The notes beneath the pieces were generated by a model. It made no database searches and was not told where the DNA came from. It saw only the letters and a program-made list of their open reading frames with translations. A stretch of DNA of 64,000 bases from Caenorhabditis remanei (Eukaryota; Nematoda; Chromadorea; Rhabditida; Rhabditidae), in the NCBI RefSeq assembly GCF_010183535.1, contig NC_071328.1, positions 16,306,001 through 16,370,000 of the forward strand, in the 5' to 3' direction. This document shows, piece by piece, positions 11,701 to 20,505 of the stretch (the stretch's first letter is position 1; every line of letters starts with the position of its first letter). The position numbers were made by a program, and so were the translations under genes.

Positions 11701-13448
11701 AATTGTTTTTTGAACAGTGGTGGACAAAGTTGAAAACTTTGAAGCCAAAAAAAACCTTTGTCTCAAAAAGCATCATTCAAAAATTCTAGAAATAATTGTG
11801 GCCTAATATATTAGAAATAGGGTTTTCTATAATGCTGAAGTCCAATACTCTAACTAGGGAAAGTCATGGACTCGGTCTGGAGTTATAGGGCGTGACGTAT
11901 ATCATTTGAAAGCTGAGAAAACGCTGATTCCTAATATATATTCAGTTTTTTCCCTCGAGGCCTCGTATTTAAGAAAAACAAGGTCAAAGTTCGGAAAATG
12001 ACAAATTATTGCCTTTTTAACGCGCAAAAATCGCTAGAAAGCTTCAAAACATTTTTCGCGTGCCAGAAAGGCAATAATTTGTCATTTTCCCAAACGTTGA
12101 CCTTCTTTTTCTTGAATACCAGACCTCGAGGGCAAAAACTGAATATATATTAGGAATCAGCATTTTCTCAGCTTTCAAATGATATAGGTAACGACCCATA
12201 ACTCCAGACCGAGTCCATGACCTTCCTTAGTAAGCATTATATGAATTTTACATGAACATTGGATCCTCCCTGGGCTAATACCCCATTGCCTGAACCCTTT
12301 CCCCTTCCACCAACCTGAAAATGCAGACAAACATCCTTATACGTGAATATCCTCCCTGCCGATGATATCAACTTGACACTACTTATCCATTCCAAAACCC
12401 CCAGAAAATCCTTGGCATGGTCTTGTCTCAAAATATCTCCTCCGTCCTTGGAATTCACTATCAGATAGATTCCTTGTCTTCGGAGAATGTCTTTTCCTGA
12501 AATCATAATAGATGTTTGAAGACTACAAACTACAAACTACAAACCTGGATAAAAATGCTCATCGTCCTTTGCCCAATTCTCTCCGAAAACCGCCTCTTCC
12601 GACTTCCACGTGGCATTTAAAGGCGCGTAGAGGTAGTTGACGCCTCGGACTATTTTGAAGTTGAGAATTATTCCCATTGAGAGACAAATTGTGAGGATGA
12701 AGGGGACTATGATGAATGGCCAGGGGTATCTGGAATACGTAGAGCTATATTTTTGTAGTTTGGAGTTTTTGGATAGCTCCGCCCATTTTTGAGAGCTGTC
12801 AGTGGCCAATATTCTCGTTGTAAAATTGTACAAACTTTGAAAGCCCGTCACAGTATGAGTTAGAATCCAATATTTTCAAATTTAATATAATCGTGCAGAT
12901 CAAAACCAGGGCTATATTTTTGTAGTTGACAACTTTTTGATAGCTCCACCCATTTTTGAGATATACGCATGTAAAGATGGTAATGTTGTAGTGAGACAGT
13001 GATGAGGGGAAGAGACGCAGAGAAGCAAGAGTTGCATAACAACCTATTTAAAAACACCTATAGCACAAAAGTGGGCGGTGCTATCAAAAAATTGTCAACT
13101 ACAAAAATGTAGCCCTATTTTTGATCTTCAAAACTAGCCTATTTTCAAAATCCGTAGAAAAAACTGGACTATGTGACGGGACCTCAAAGATGAGTAACTT
13201 TACACTGACAAAAATTGTTTACAGTGACAAAATTAGATGCTTTGTCAAGTTTACTCAAAATTTAAAAGTTTATCTAGACTACAAACTACACTTTTCTTAC
13301 AAAAGCAACTCACTTTGCCACGAAGAGACAGTACTTTGCCACAATATTCGCCCATGGTTTTTCCAACGGAGCCGCCCGAAATTTCATCGAAATCTTTTTT
13401 TGACGTCTTCTGAATCCTTGTCCACAGAGACCACAATGAATCCTCCAT
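5728..13448 (-). CDS. patched-related (PTR) sterol-sensing-domain membrane protein
   Basis: Exons traced on the minus strand: 13314-13448, [unresolved link], 12545-12729, 12315-12496, 11449-11514, 10917-11293, 10266-10516, 10149-10219, 9490-9751, 8939-9174, 8813-8893, 8678-8764, 8504-8620, 8105-8250, 7429-7607, 7264-7377, 6992-7213 and 5728-5819. The product has the PTR plan. A first membrane segment (YPWPFIIVPFILTICLS) is followed by an extracellular loop and a sterol-sensing domain (SKPLLGICGVLVTL, DMCTVMPFLSL, GIDDTFLMLAAWHET, SMRHAAVSISITSLTDALAF). A second half repeats the pattern and ends in SVGFSV/DFAAHVSYAYM and THALVFLPLLLMN. PTRs are RND-like 12-TM proteins linked in nematodes to moulting, lipid handling and vesicle traffic. 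The final short exon is recovered after a 1.2-kb intron. Exon 1 ends in phase 0 but exon 2 needs phase 2, so one small exon or boundary between 12730 and 13313 is missed or was disturbed by repeat insertion. Confidence 0.85.
5811..6991. repeat. repeat-filled last intron of the PTR gene
   Basis: The acceptor region of the final exon (about 5811-5885) is followed by a diverged second copy (about 5892-5962, sharing ATGGTGGCCTAGG). A block with TGTCCGAGAGGAGT occurs near 6218 and 6509, with an inverted copy near 6066. The phrase GATGGYCTATGTCTCTGATRG occurs near 6350 and 6670, with a looser copy near 6833. Short CACTGAC-type repeats lie between. No open exon with good splice sites was found here. 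Confidence 0.5.
7378..7428 (-). repeat. 51-nt intron composed of CTACAAA heptamers
   Basis: Read in sense, this complete PTR intron is a GTAAGGG donor, then five consecutive CTACAAA-like units, then ATTACAG. Both flanking exons are in phase, so the repeat occupies nearly the whole intron. Confidence 0.8.
7718..7977. mobile_element. foldback (MITE-like) element, copy 1 in the PTR gene
   Basis: The arms pair over about 75 bp (left GTAGATCAAATCTAGCTCTA, right TAGCCCTGGTTTTGATCTAC). They enclose a perfect inner palindrome of GAGACGCAGAGAAACGAGAG and its complement. The same organisation recurs at 9267-9454, 9798-10039, 10581-10785 and 12895-13130. Confidence 0.65.
8301..8456. mobile_element. foldback (MITE-like) element, partial copy 2
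   Basis: Only the inner GAGACGCAGAG-type block and the right arm (AAAAGTGGGCGGAGCTATCG ... TTTTGATCTAC) are present; the left arm is missing. Confidence 0.5.
8765..8812 (-). repeat. 48-nt intron composed of CTACAAA heptamers
   Basis: In sense orientation the intron reads GTATAGAATACAAT, four CTACAAA-type units, then ATTACAG. It joins exons 8813-8893 and 8678-8764 in phase 0. Confidence 0.8.
8894..8938 (-). repeat. 45-nt intron with CTACAAA heptamers
   Basis: The donor GTGAGTTCGATAGA is followed by two CTACAAA units, an A/T stretch and AAATTCAG. Flanking exons are in phase. Confidence 0.7.
9267..9454. mobile_element. foldback (MITE-like) element, copy 3
   Basis: This is a compact copy of about 188 bp. 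The left arm starts GTAGATCAAAACCAGGGC and the right arm ends GCCCTGGTTTTGATCTAC; the arms are nearly perfect inverted repeats. It lies in the intron between exons 9490-9751 and 8939-9174. Confidence 0.7.
9798..10039. mobile_element. foldback (MITE-like) element, copy 4
   Basis: It has the same arms as copy 1, with the inner GAGACGCAGAGAAACGAGAG palindrome, in the intron between exons 10149-10219 and 9490-9751. Confidence 0.65.
10220..10265 (-). repeat. 46-nt intron with CTACAAA heptamers
   Basis: In sense: GTGAGTTTATGGG, three CTACAAA units, then an A/T tail and ATCCAG. It separates the two sterol-sensing-domain exons. Confidence 0.75.
10581..10785. mobile_element. foldback (MITE-like) element, copy 5
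   Basis: Arms start GTAGAACAAAACTAGATCTA and end ATTCAGATCTAC; the inner arms contain GATAGCTCCGCCCAGTTTTG and its partner. It is intronic in the PTR gene. Confidence 0.6.
11852..12232. mobile_element. long palindromic element, family ACTAGGGA, copy 1
   Basis: About 380 bp form one nearly complete inverted repeat. The left end is ACTAGGGAAAGTCATGGACT and the right end is AGTCCATGACC...TTAGT; the centre is around AACGCGCAAAAATCGC. It sits in the intron between PTR exons 12315-12496 and 11449-11514. A second copy with the same arms lies at 33532-33914. Confidence 0.7.
12497..12544 (-). repeat. 48-nt intron starting with the antisense heptamer TTTGTAG
   Basis: The donor itself is formed by the repeat: exon CCAG is followed by GTTTGTAGTTTGTAG and a third unit, then a normal 3' end ATGATTTCAG. 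It is the opposite orientation to the other heptamer introns. Confidence 0.7.
12730..13313. repeat. PTR 5' intron region with two foldback copies
   Basis: It holds a partial GATCAAAACC-type element (about 12737-12795) directly against the exon at 12729, and a fuller copy at about 12895-13130. An open frame containing SLYNFTTRILAT leads through the first copy into the next exon. The unresolved PTR segment should lie here. Confidence 0.5.
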
Positions 13449-14438
13449 TTTCTTACCTAATCCTTATTCCGTCGATGAGATAATTAGGCTTAGAAATGGG
13501 GGGGGGGGATTGAAAAAGGTGAAGCCGGTTTCTCGTCACGGATGGGAAAGGAGAGGGGGTGCTGGTCATCTGATGTGTTAATTGAGAAGAGTGACGCGAT
13601 TTAATTGGAGGGGAAGGGGGGGAGGTCTGGAAGATTGAAAAAAAAGTTGGATTCGAATAAAAAATGAGATGAGATGAGGTACTAATGGGGATTTGTTGCG
13701 TGTTGGAAATTAGAAGAGGGGGGAGTAGAATGAAGGGGCTAAGAAACTACAAACTACAGTGTGTGTGCGCGCGGTGAGATCAATATATCCTATCTCGCTG
13801 TCCGAAACGGACATGTGCTATTCTCATCTCTATCGATTTCCCTCCCGACAGTATATTAGGTAGATCTCAGATGACACAAGGGTGCAAAACGCTAGGTCAC
13901 GTAAACGCGCTCCGTCTCACAGCGGTTGGCACCGTGCCAAAAAAGAACTTGGCTAGGTGCCAAGCTCAAGTTTAGCGTGTGTTTGTCGTATCTTTCAATG
14001 AAACTCGGCCGGTAAATTCAAAACTTTTTGTTGCGGACCTTACACCTCGCACCCCTGTGAGTTGAATGGTTTTGTTCAAAACTACAAAAGTTGCAAATTT
14101 CTAAATAAGGACTTGCAGCTCTTCGAATACGAGCAAACCAATCTAATAATAATTGAAAAATTTAAAAAGCAGCTGCTCACTTAACTAGCAGAACTCGGTT
14201 ATTTTTAGTTTTCTTGTGAATTACACAGAATGAAAGTATACGTAGAATTCATCAATAACCTTGGAATGGCTCAAGTGCATTTTGCCGACATCACAAAGAT
14301 ACAGTCATAAAAATCAGCAAGTACTGTAAAGAATACGAGCATTTTATTTCAGGTTCATTAGAAACAAGAGATTGTGAAATGTCAAAATAGTTATTTAAGA
14401 ATCCGAAGCGAAGCTGGATGCAGGAATAAAGTTGTGTA
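13449..14438. other. intergenic region upstream of the PTR gene
   Basis: No convincing exon is visible. An 11-base G run lies at 13498-13508 close to the PTR start, and a TGTGTGTGCGCGCG tract is near 13758. Otherwise it is unremarkable A/T-rich sequence. Confidence 0.4.
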
Positions 14439-15738
14439 TCAATAGTCTATTGATATATGAGCCATTTGAAAATCTGAATCCTTCTTGATTTCAGTTCTTC
14501 GTCGCAACCATGATTGTACTGGACCAGAATAACTGATGTATGGAGTGATTATCCAGATAAATGGGATGTAATAAAAGTTAGTAATACATATATCCGCAGA
14601 GAATGGAATCTCTTGTTTATAATCATGTTTAATTTTGAGAATAGTGAGGAATTGGAAATACTGAAGTTACATATGATTCACTGTTTGACTAGAAAGACTA
14701 AACTCTACCAATGGAATTGCCAGTTGTAATATAACATTTATGAATATTGTCACTGTCTTTTGGGTCGCCTCTATTCTTTTAAAAATAATCAATGGAATAA
14801 ACACAATAATTATATTAATTAGATAGATAATGACTCGTAAAACGTCAAATTTCTACAAATAGCATGATTATCATTCAAAAAACAGTCAAAAAATTAAATT
14901 TTTTGTGCTCTTGGTACTCACCAACTCATAACCGTCTCCTTCCAGAATCAAAAGTTCTAAAATATTCATTTCTTCATTTTTTGCGGATAGAATAGAACTC
15001 ACTGTGGAAAAAAACCAATTTAAGAGCTCCAAACACTGCGATAAAAAGATAGAAATATATTTCAAGTCGACGATAAGAGAAGTAACGAAAGCATTAATAA
15101 GAATATAAGATATTTGGATAATACCAATTGTCATAGTTATATAATCACCAAAAGTTACTATAAATGTACCTGGGACGAAAATAAGGGATATTGGGATAAA
15201 AATGATTTTTAGGTGGTAGATCATAAATCCAAGAATGATAGAGAGTATTGCTATAGGCATCAGCCAATGGAACAGTTTCAAGTCAGAGAATTGATGACTC
15301 TGAAATTTGAAAAAAGTTAACCCAAAAAGATAAATTCTAAGAGAGGAAAAACTGATTCTTAGTGTCTCAGCTCTTTTTTTAAACCACTTTCTAATTGTAA
15401 TAAAAACTGCATATTCCTTATGTGATTGCGATACTTCGGTCACATTCCACCGGTTCTCCCTTCACGTCACTGCTCTATCACCGATACCCTGTTCTCCCTT
15501 TCTCATCTCAACCCACAATGAGCCATGAGATTGATTCCTAAACCTGTGTTCTACTTTATTATTTTCTTACCTGCTTCTTGACTAGTTTCAGAACATAAAA
15601 ACCGATCATCAATATTGAGAACAAAATATGAAATAAGGATTTTGAATAATAATCAATGAACGCGCCAATATCTTCCGATGCTTCAGGAGACATTGGTGAG
15701 GTTAAGTTAGTCTCCAAAGTTTTCAAATATAGTTTCAT
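14439..15738 (-). pseudogene. 7-TM receptor-like gene A, frameshifted
   Basis: Comparison with gene B (16079-17665) resolves five exons. Exon 1 is 15571-15738 (MKLYLKTLETNLTSPMSPEA..., one TM). Exon 2 follows CAG at about 15300 and encodes several TM segments (MPIAILSIILGFMIYHLK, FGDYITMTIGIIQISYILIN). A 35-nt exon (KLLILEGDGYEL) comes next, then a TM5-6 exon (VLRVIIYLINIIIVFIPL, FINVILQLAIPL) and a TM7/tail exon (IPFSADICITNFYYIPFIWI, RRRTEIKKDSDFQMAH). One nucleotide is missing relative to B at about 15040-15055, which throws the end of exon 2 out of frame with the next exon. The plan (7 TM, QLAIP in TM6, basic tail) suggests a nematode chemoreceptor, but the family (srz-like?) is not assigned. 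Confidence 0.6.
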
Positions 15739-16078
15739 TTTTAGGGAGAATGAAAGAAAAACTTGATTTGAAGGGAAACAGAAAACTTAATGAAAGTATA
15801 CTTCTGACAACAGGTGAAACCTTGGGCAACACTTTGAATACGTAGAAATCAATCTATTATTAATAGAAGATTTTTAGAAACATCTGTTCACTTGATTAGC
15901 AGAATTCAGTTAGTTTCAGTTTTCATGTGTTGGTGAAACCAAGAGGTCAAAGTACTGCAACCCTACAAAGAAGGAAAACATTTTATTTCAGGTTCATTAG
16001 AAACAAGAAATTGTGTAATGTCAAAATAGTTATTTAAGAATCCCAAGCGAAGCTGGATGGTAGGAATAAAGTTGTGTA
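15739..16078. other. spacer between 7-TM copies A and B
   Basis: This non-coding stretch is partly repeated in the flank of gene A (for example CTTAATTAGCAGAA-type and GGTTCATTAGAAACAAGA blocks). It shows that A and B are one duplicated unit. Confidence 0.5.
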
Positions 16079-17665
16079 TCAAAAGTCAATTGATATATGA
16101 GCCATTTGAAAATCTGAATCCTTCTTGATTTCAGTTCTCCGTCGCAACCATGATTGTACTGGACCCGAATAACTGATATATGAAGTAAGTATCCAGATAA
16201 ATGGGATATAATAAAAGTTAGTAATACATATATCCGCAGAGAATGGAATCTCTTGTTTATAATTATTTTTAATGTTGAGAGTAGTGAGAAATTGGAAATA
16301 CTGAAGTATTGATTTGGTTGTTAGTTTAGAAAGACTACAAACTCTACCAATGGAATTGCCAATTGTAATATAACATTTATGAATATTGTCACTGACTTTT
16401 GGGTAGCCTCTATTCTTTTAAAAATAATTAATGGGAGGAACACAATAATTATATTAATTAGATAGATAATGACTCGTAACACATTGAGTTTCTACAAATA
16501 GCTCAATTATTATTCAATAAGTTAGATTTTTTTGTGCTCTGGGTACTCACCATCTCATAACCGTCTAATTCTAGAATCAGAAGTCCTAAAACATTTATTT
16601 CTTCATTTTGCGGTTAGTTTAACACACTCACTCAAGAAAAATAGCAATTTCAGAGCTCCAAACACTGCCACAAAAAAGAAAGAAATACATTTCAAGTCGA
16701 CGATAAGAGAAGTAACGAAAGCATTAATAAGAATATAAGATATTTGGATAATACCAACTGTCATAGTTATATAATCACCAAAAGCTAATATAAATGTACC
16801 TGGAAGGGAAATAATGGATATTGGGATAAAAATGATTTTTAGGTGGTAGATCATATATCCAGAAATATTAGAGAGTATTGTTATGTACATCAGCCAGTGG
16901 ACATCAGCCAATGTACATCAGCCAATGGAACAGTTTCAAGTCAGAGAATTGATGACTCTGAAATTCGAAAACAGTTATCCCAAAATGATAAATTCTAGGT
17001 GTGAAAAAACTGATTATTAGTGTCTCAGCTCTTTTTTTTTTAACAAAAAACGTCATGTTCTATTAGCGGCCCACCCCCTCTTACAACTGCGCCCCACCGC
17101 AAACGAGAGAGTATCGGTGAGAGACGCAGCATTTTTTCTCGCGCCAACAATTATTTTTACCATTTTTGACCTATTTTCGCTGTTTTTAAAAACAAATTGC
17201 ATAAAAACTTTCGAAAAATAGTGAAAATAGGTCAAAAACTGTGAAAATAATTGTTGGCGCGAGAAAAAATCTGCGTCTCTCGCCGACACTCTCTCGTTTG
17301 CGGCGGGGCGCAGTTGTAACGAATTTGCTCGGCTAATAATTGTAAGAACAAATGCAGATTCCATATATGGTTGCAATACTTTGTCACATTCCACCGGTTC
17401 TCCGAAGTCTTGACGTCATAGCTCTATCAAGGTCTCCCCCTATTCTTCCAAACTCATCTCACGTATCTCAACACACTATTCTACTTTCATGTTTTCTTAC
17501 CTGTTTCTTGACCAGTTTCAGAGCATACAAACCAATCATAACTATAGGGAACCAAGCATGACACACTGTTTTTCCATAATAATCAGTGAACGCGACAATA
17601 TCTTCCGATGCTTCCGGAGAAATTGGGGAACTTAGGTTAGTCAAAGTTTTCAAATATAATTTCAT
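16079..17665 (-). pseudogene. 7-TM receptor-like gene B, disrupted by a 14-nt triplication
   Basis: It has the same five-exon plan as gene A: exon 1 at 17501-17665 (MKLYLKTLTNLSSPISPEAS, AWFPIVMIGLYALKLVKKQ) and a final exon encoding TM7 and tail, ending at 16079. Exon 2 keeps the frame that A has lost (LKCISFFFVAVFGALK). However, it contains three tandem copies of a 14-nt unit (16883-16896, 16897-16910, 16911-16924) where A has one. The 28 extra bases shift the frame and bring a TGA soon after FHWLMYIG. A and B are therefore broken by different mutations. Function would be membrane receptor-like; it is probably not made as a full protein. Assembly error is an alternative explanation. Confidence 0.6.
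17061..17337. mobile_element. foldback element inside intron 1 of 7-TM gene B
   Basis: Two arms of about 110 bp are near-perfect inverted repeats (left TTACAACTGCGCCCCACCGC, right GCGGCGGGGCGCAGTTGTAA). They enclose CTCGCGCCAACAATTATTTT and its complement. Gene A lacks the whole segment at the corresponding intron position, so it was inserted after the A/B duplication. Confidence 0.7.
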
Positions 17666-17849
17666 TTTTAGAGAGAATGAAAGAAAAGACTTGATTTCAA
17701 AGGAAACAGAAAACTTGAATGAAAGCATATTTCTAACAACAGGTGAAAACCTGTGGGCGGAGTGTAAGTCCACAAAAACGAAGTGAAAGTGGAAGGAAGT
17801 CAAATGAAATTTGTATCCATAGTCCAATCCGATACCACTGAAATTCTCG

Positions 17850-18206
17850 TCATCTGAAATTCTCATCCCGTTTTCTCTTCTGTTCCATGAATATCTGGAT
17901 AAGACGAGAGTGGGAGAAATAGAAAGAAATGACCCAGAAAAATGGAGTATAATACATACTTGTTATTGAGTTATCTGCGGCGTTCGGCACTTCCGATTCA
18001 TGATTGTCAGGCATTGAAATGTCTGGAAATATGGGAAAAGTGTTGAGTGTCACCGGTAACTGGGATACCACAGAATATAAGGTTATCACTAGAGAATTGA
18101 TAAGGATGCATAGAGACTTGTGATCTACAGATGGATTTCTGAATATCATATAGATGAATGATAGGATAAGATTAGTGAATTGAAAAACGGAGTCAGCAGT
18201 TTTAGT
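17850..18206 (-). pseudogene. 7-TM receptor-like gene C, 3' fragment
   Basis: The open frame encodes only the last part of a receptor like A and B: a TM5-like stretch (TNLILSFIYMIFRNPSVDHK), TM6 (LCILINSLVITLYSVVSQLP), a loop, and TM7 with basic tail (YYTPFFWVISFYFSHSRLIQ, then KRKRDENFR and stop). It aligns with A/B segment by segment but lacks the short intron after TM6. TM1-4 and a start codon are not visible upstream, so it looks truncated. A GTATGT donor inside the TM7 coding sequence is probably not used, because reading through preserves homology. Confidence 0.5.
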
Positions 18207-18382
18207 TTAGTTTTACTATTAGTTGCAGTTTTAGCGTTGTTTGTTTATTAGTCGTTATTACTTAACCATTAAATTACTTATTATAACAATAGTAAGACAT
18301 TTGAAAAAAGTGCAAATAATTAATTAATTATCATTTTTGATGCAAACATTATTAGTCGTATTGTGATAAGAGAATTCAGAAG

Positions 18383-20061
18383 TCACTTAACCATGACGAA
18401 GAATTCTTTCCGGTGTTCAGCCGTTAGTTTATATTCCGGATCATGCACGAAGTTTATATCCATCTCTTGTCCATTCATGTTTTGACCTTCAATCAATCTC
18501 TGATAGTCTTTTATCATTTGTCGGGACAATGGTTCATCTTGATGTATCATATGGAATGTCATTCCAATGGTAGCAATTTTTCCATCGATTCTCGTAATAT
18601 CCACTCCTCCATTCACTTTGAACATTTGTGTCTCGGGGGATCTCAAAAAACTGTGATCGTGATAACAAGAAATAATATATTAAGAAGCACGTTTTCCTCT
18701 GATAAACTCACGTATATTCCCTTCTAACAGTCCGAACATCTCTTATCTCTCCATCCAATCCTTCCAAAATGATCGACCAATCCAAGATCTCTTTCGCAGC
18801 AATAAAATAGAATTCCATTCGTTCATTAGTCTTCATTTCCTTCCAATTCTTCATAAATACATTCAAATCTCGATTAGTCAGAGACCCTCCTACATCCATA
18901 TAGACGCAGTCCATTCTAATCATAAGGTCGAGATCTATGAGTTTCTCTCTTGAAAACAAAATCAGATTGTCCACTTTTCCATTGACTTTCAACAATCTCT
19001 TACTCTCCCTGACTTTCATGGAACGTTCAGTTTCATAGGAACCTCGGTGTAAATGCAAAACTCCAATATCCTTCTTGAGATTCTGCATATACCAGTTCAA
19101 ACAGAATTGATCGCCTTCTTCCCCACTGTAAATTGATAAGTATGGAATCTTAGCTAATTTTTCATTGTCATTGATCCAATTCAAGAATACATTGAAATTA
19201 CTCGATTTCATTACTGGATCGATAATTATACTCATCCCTCTAAATTCACATTTGAATATTTCCAGACAATGATCTATCAATTTTCCAATCGATTTCCCCG
19301 CATTCTTTGAGTATATATCCAAATATCTTTCATTTTTGTATCTCTCGTAATTACGGAGACCTGGATAGAGTCGGAAGTACCAGTGTTTACTTGCGCAGCA
19401 CGCTGGGTTGCCCAGGCTTACTTTGTAACATTCGGATACTCTCAGATATAGTTCCAAATATGGTATTTTGACTAACTTCGAGATTTCTTTCGTTTTCCGA
19501 GAGACTCTTGAGAAAAGATATCTGAAAAAGTACAATTATAAAAGATTGTCACGGGGTTGACTTGGATTCACGTTTAGGATTCAATTCATTTTTGTTGAAC
19601 AAGAATGGGGTTTCATTTTTGTAGTTGATAACCTTTCGGTAGCTCTGCCCATTTCGGAGATATACACGTTTTAAGGCGGAGATTCAGTAGAAGAGGTGCA
19701 GATCACACTCTCGTTTCTCTGCGTCTCTCATAATTGGTAGAGGCAATCGATGGCCTTATTATAACGGTAGTCTATTGGAAGCTGGAGGAGCTATTGAACA
19801 ATTGATAACAGAAAAAATGTAGAACAATATTTAATCTACAAAATGCATGTGAATTCGACTCAGCTGAACAGCATAAAACACCACGTTGGTTTGTCAGAAT
19901 TTGGGTTTTGGGGTTGGTTTTTCGACAGCACTTGTTTTTTAAAACATTTATGGGTTATTTGAAACTTACATCTCAATTGGATTCCAACACTTGATAACTT
20001 CAATCAAAGCGAGACGGGTCAAACGGAGAAGAGGGAATTTTCGAGGTGGTCGACGAGACAT
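18383..20061 (-). CDS. F-box / FBA_2-like (fbxb-type) protein, array gene 1
   Basis: Exons are 19970-20061, 18712-19521 and 18383-18641, phases 2 and 2, giving 386 residues. Residues 1-50 form the F-box (FPLLRLTRLALIEVIKCWNP, then YLFSRVSRKTKEISKLVK). Around residue 245 lies LTNRDLNVFMKNW, the hallmark of the FBA_2/Sdz-33 tail. The last exon contains GGVDITRIDGKIATIGM, also usual in fbxb-type proteins. F-box proteins link substrates to SCF ubiquitin ligases through Skp1-related proteins; the variable tail is thought to choose the substrate. This is the most 3' of seven tandem copies on the same strand. The first exon is joined across a 448-nt intron carrying a degraded foldback element. Substrate unknown. 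Confidence 0.85.
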
Positions 20062-20505
20062 TGCTCAGCGAATGAATGCAAAGAGTAGACTGTAGATGTA
20101 CAGTTGGATTAGGTGAGAATGTCGTGCGACCATCTGCTATATGACAGATGGCACTGGATAAAGACAGTCACTGCGACGCACCAAGACGTCTTGTACCTAA
20201 TTACAAAGAAATAACTGGAGGGTGACAGTTATTAAAACGACGCCAACTACAAAAACGAAGATCTACTTTTGAGTTACAGGACAAAGTAGTAGTGGCAACA
20301 AGTTTGTGAAATTAGACACTAGTTAAAGGTGTCCAAGTTGATTGTTTTTGAACGGTAATAACTAAAAAAGTTTGAAAAGACGACACGAGTCTTGGAACCT
20401 GTAACCATAATACGACGAAAGGAAAAAAGTGCAAATAGTTTATCAAATATCATCTTTGATGCAAACATTATTAGTCGTATTTTTTGTGAAAATAGAACCC
20501 AGAAG
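20062..20505. other. spacer between F-box genes 1 and 2
   Basis: It contains the conserved 20-nt palindromic element at 20131-20150. The rest is shared spacer sequence also found beside the other array members, including GTACCTAATTACAAA, the empty form of the site used by the element at 22394. Confidence 0.5.
20131..20150 (-). promoter_or_regulatory. conserved CATCTG/CAGATG palindrome upstream of F-box gene 1
   Basis: The minus-strand core is CATCTGTCATATAGCAGATG, 70 nt before the ATG. Equivalent 20-nt elements precede the other six array genes. Two E-box half-motifs face each other, and a GGATAAAG (GATA-type) motif is adjacent. A role in transcription is inferred from conservation only. Confidence 0.55.

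Noticed and set aside
17053..17394. Open frame of 113 codons on the minus strand
   Set aside because: It is created by the foldback element in the intron of 7-TM gene B and has no homology or splice support.
17850..17960. Canonical intron (GTATGT to ATCCAG) in 7-TM gene C
   Set aside because: Splicing would remove TM7, whereas reading through keeps alignment with genes A and B.
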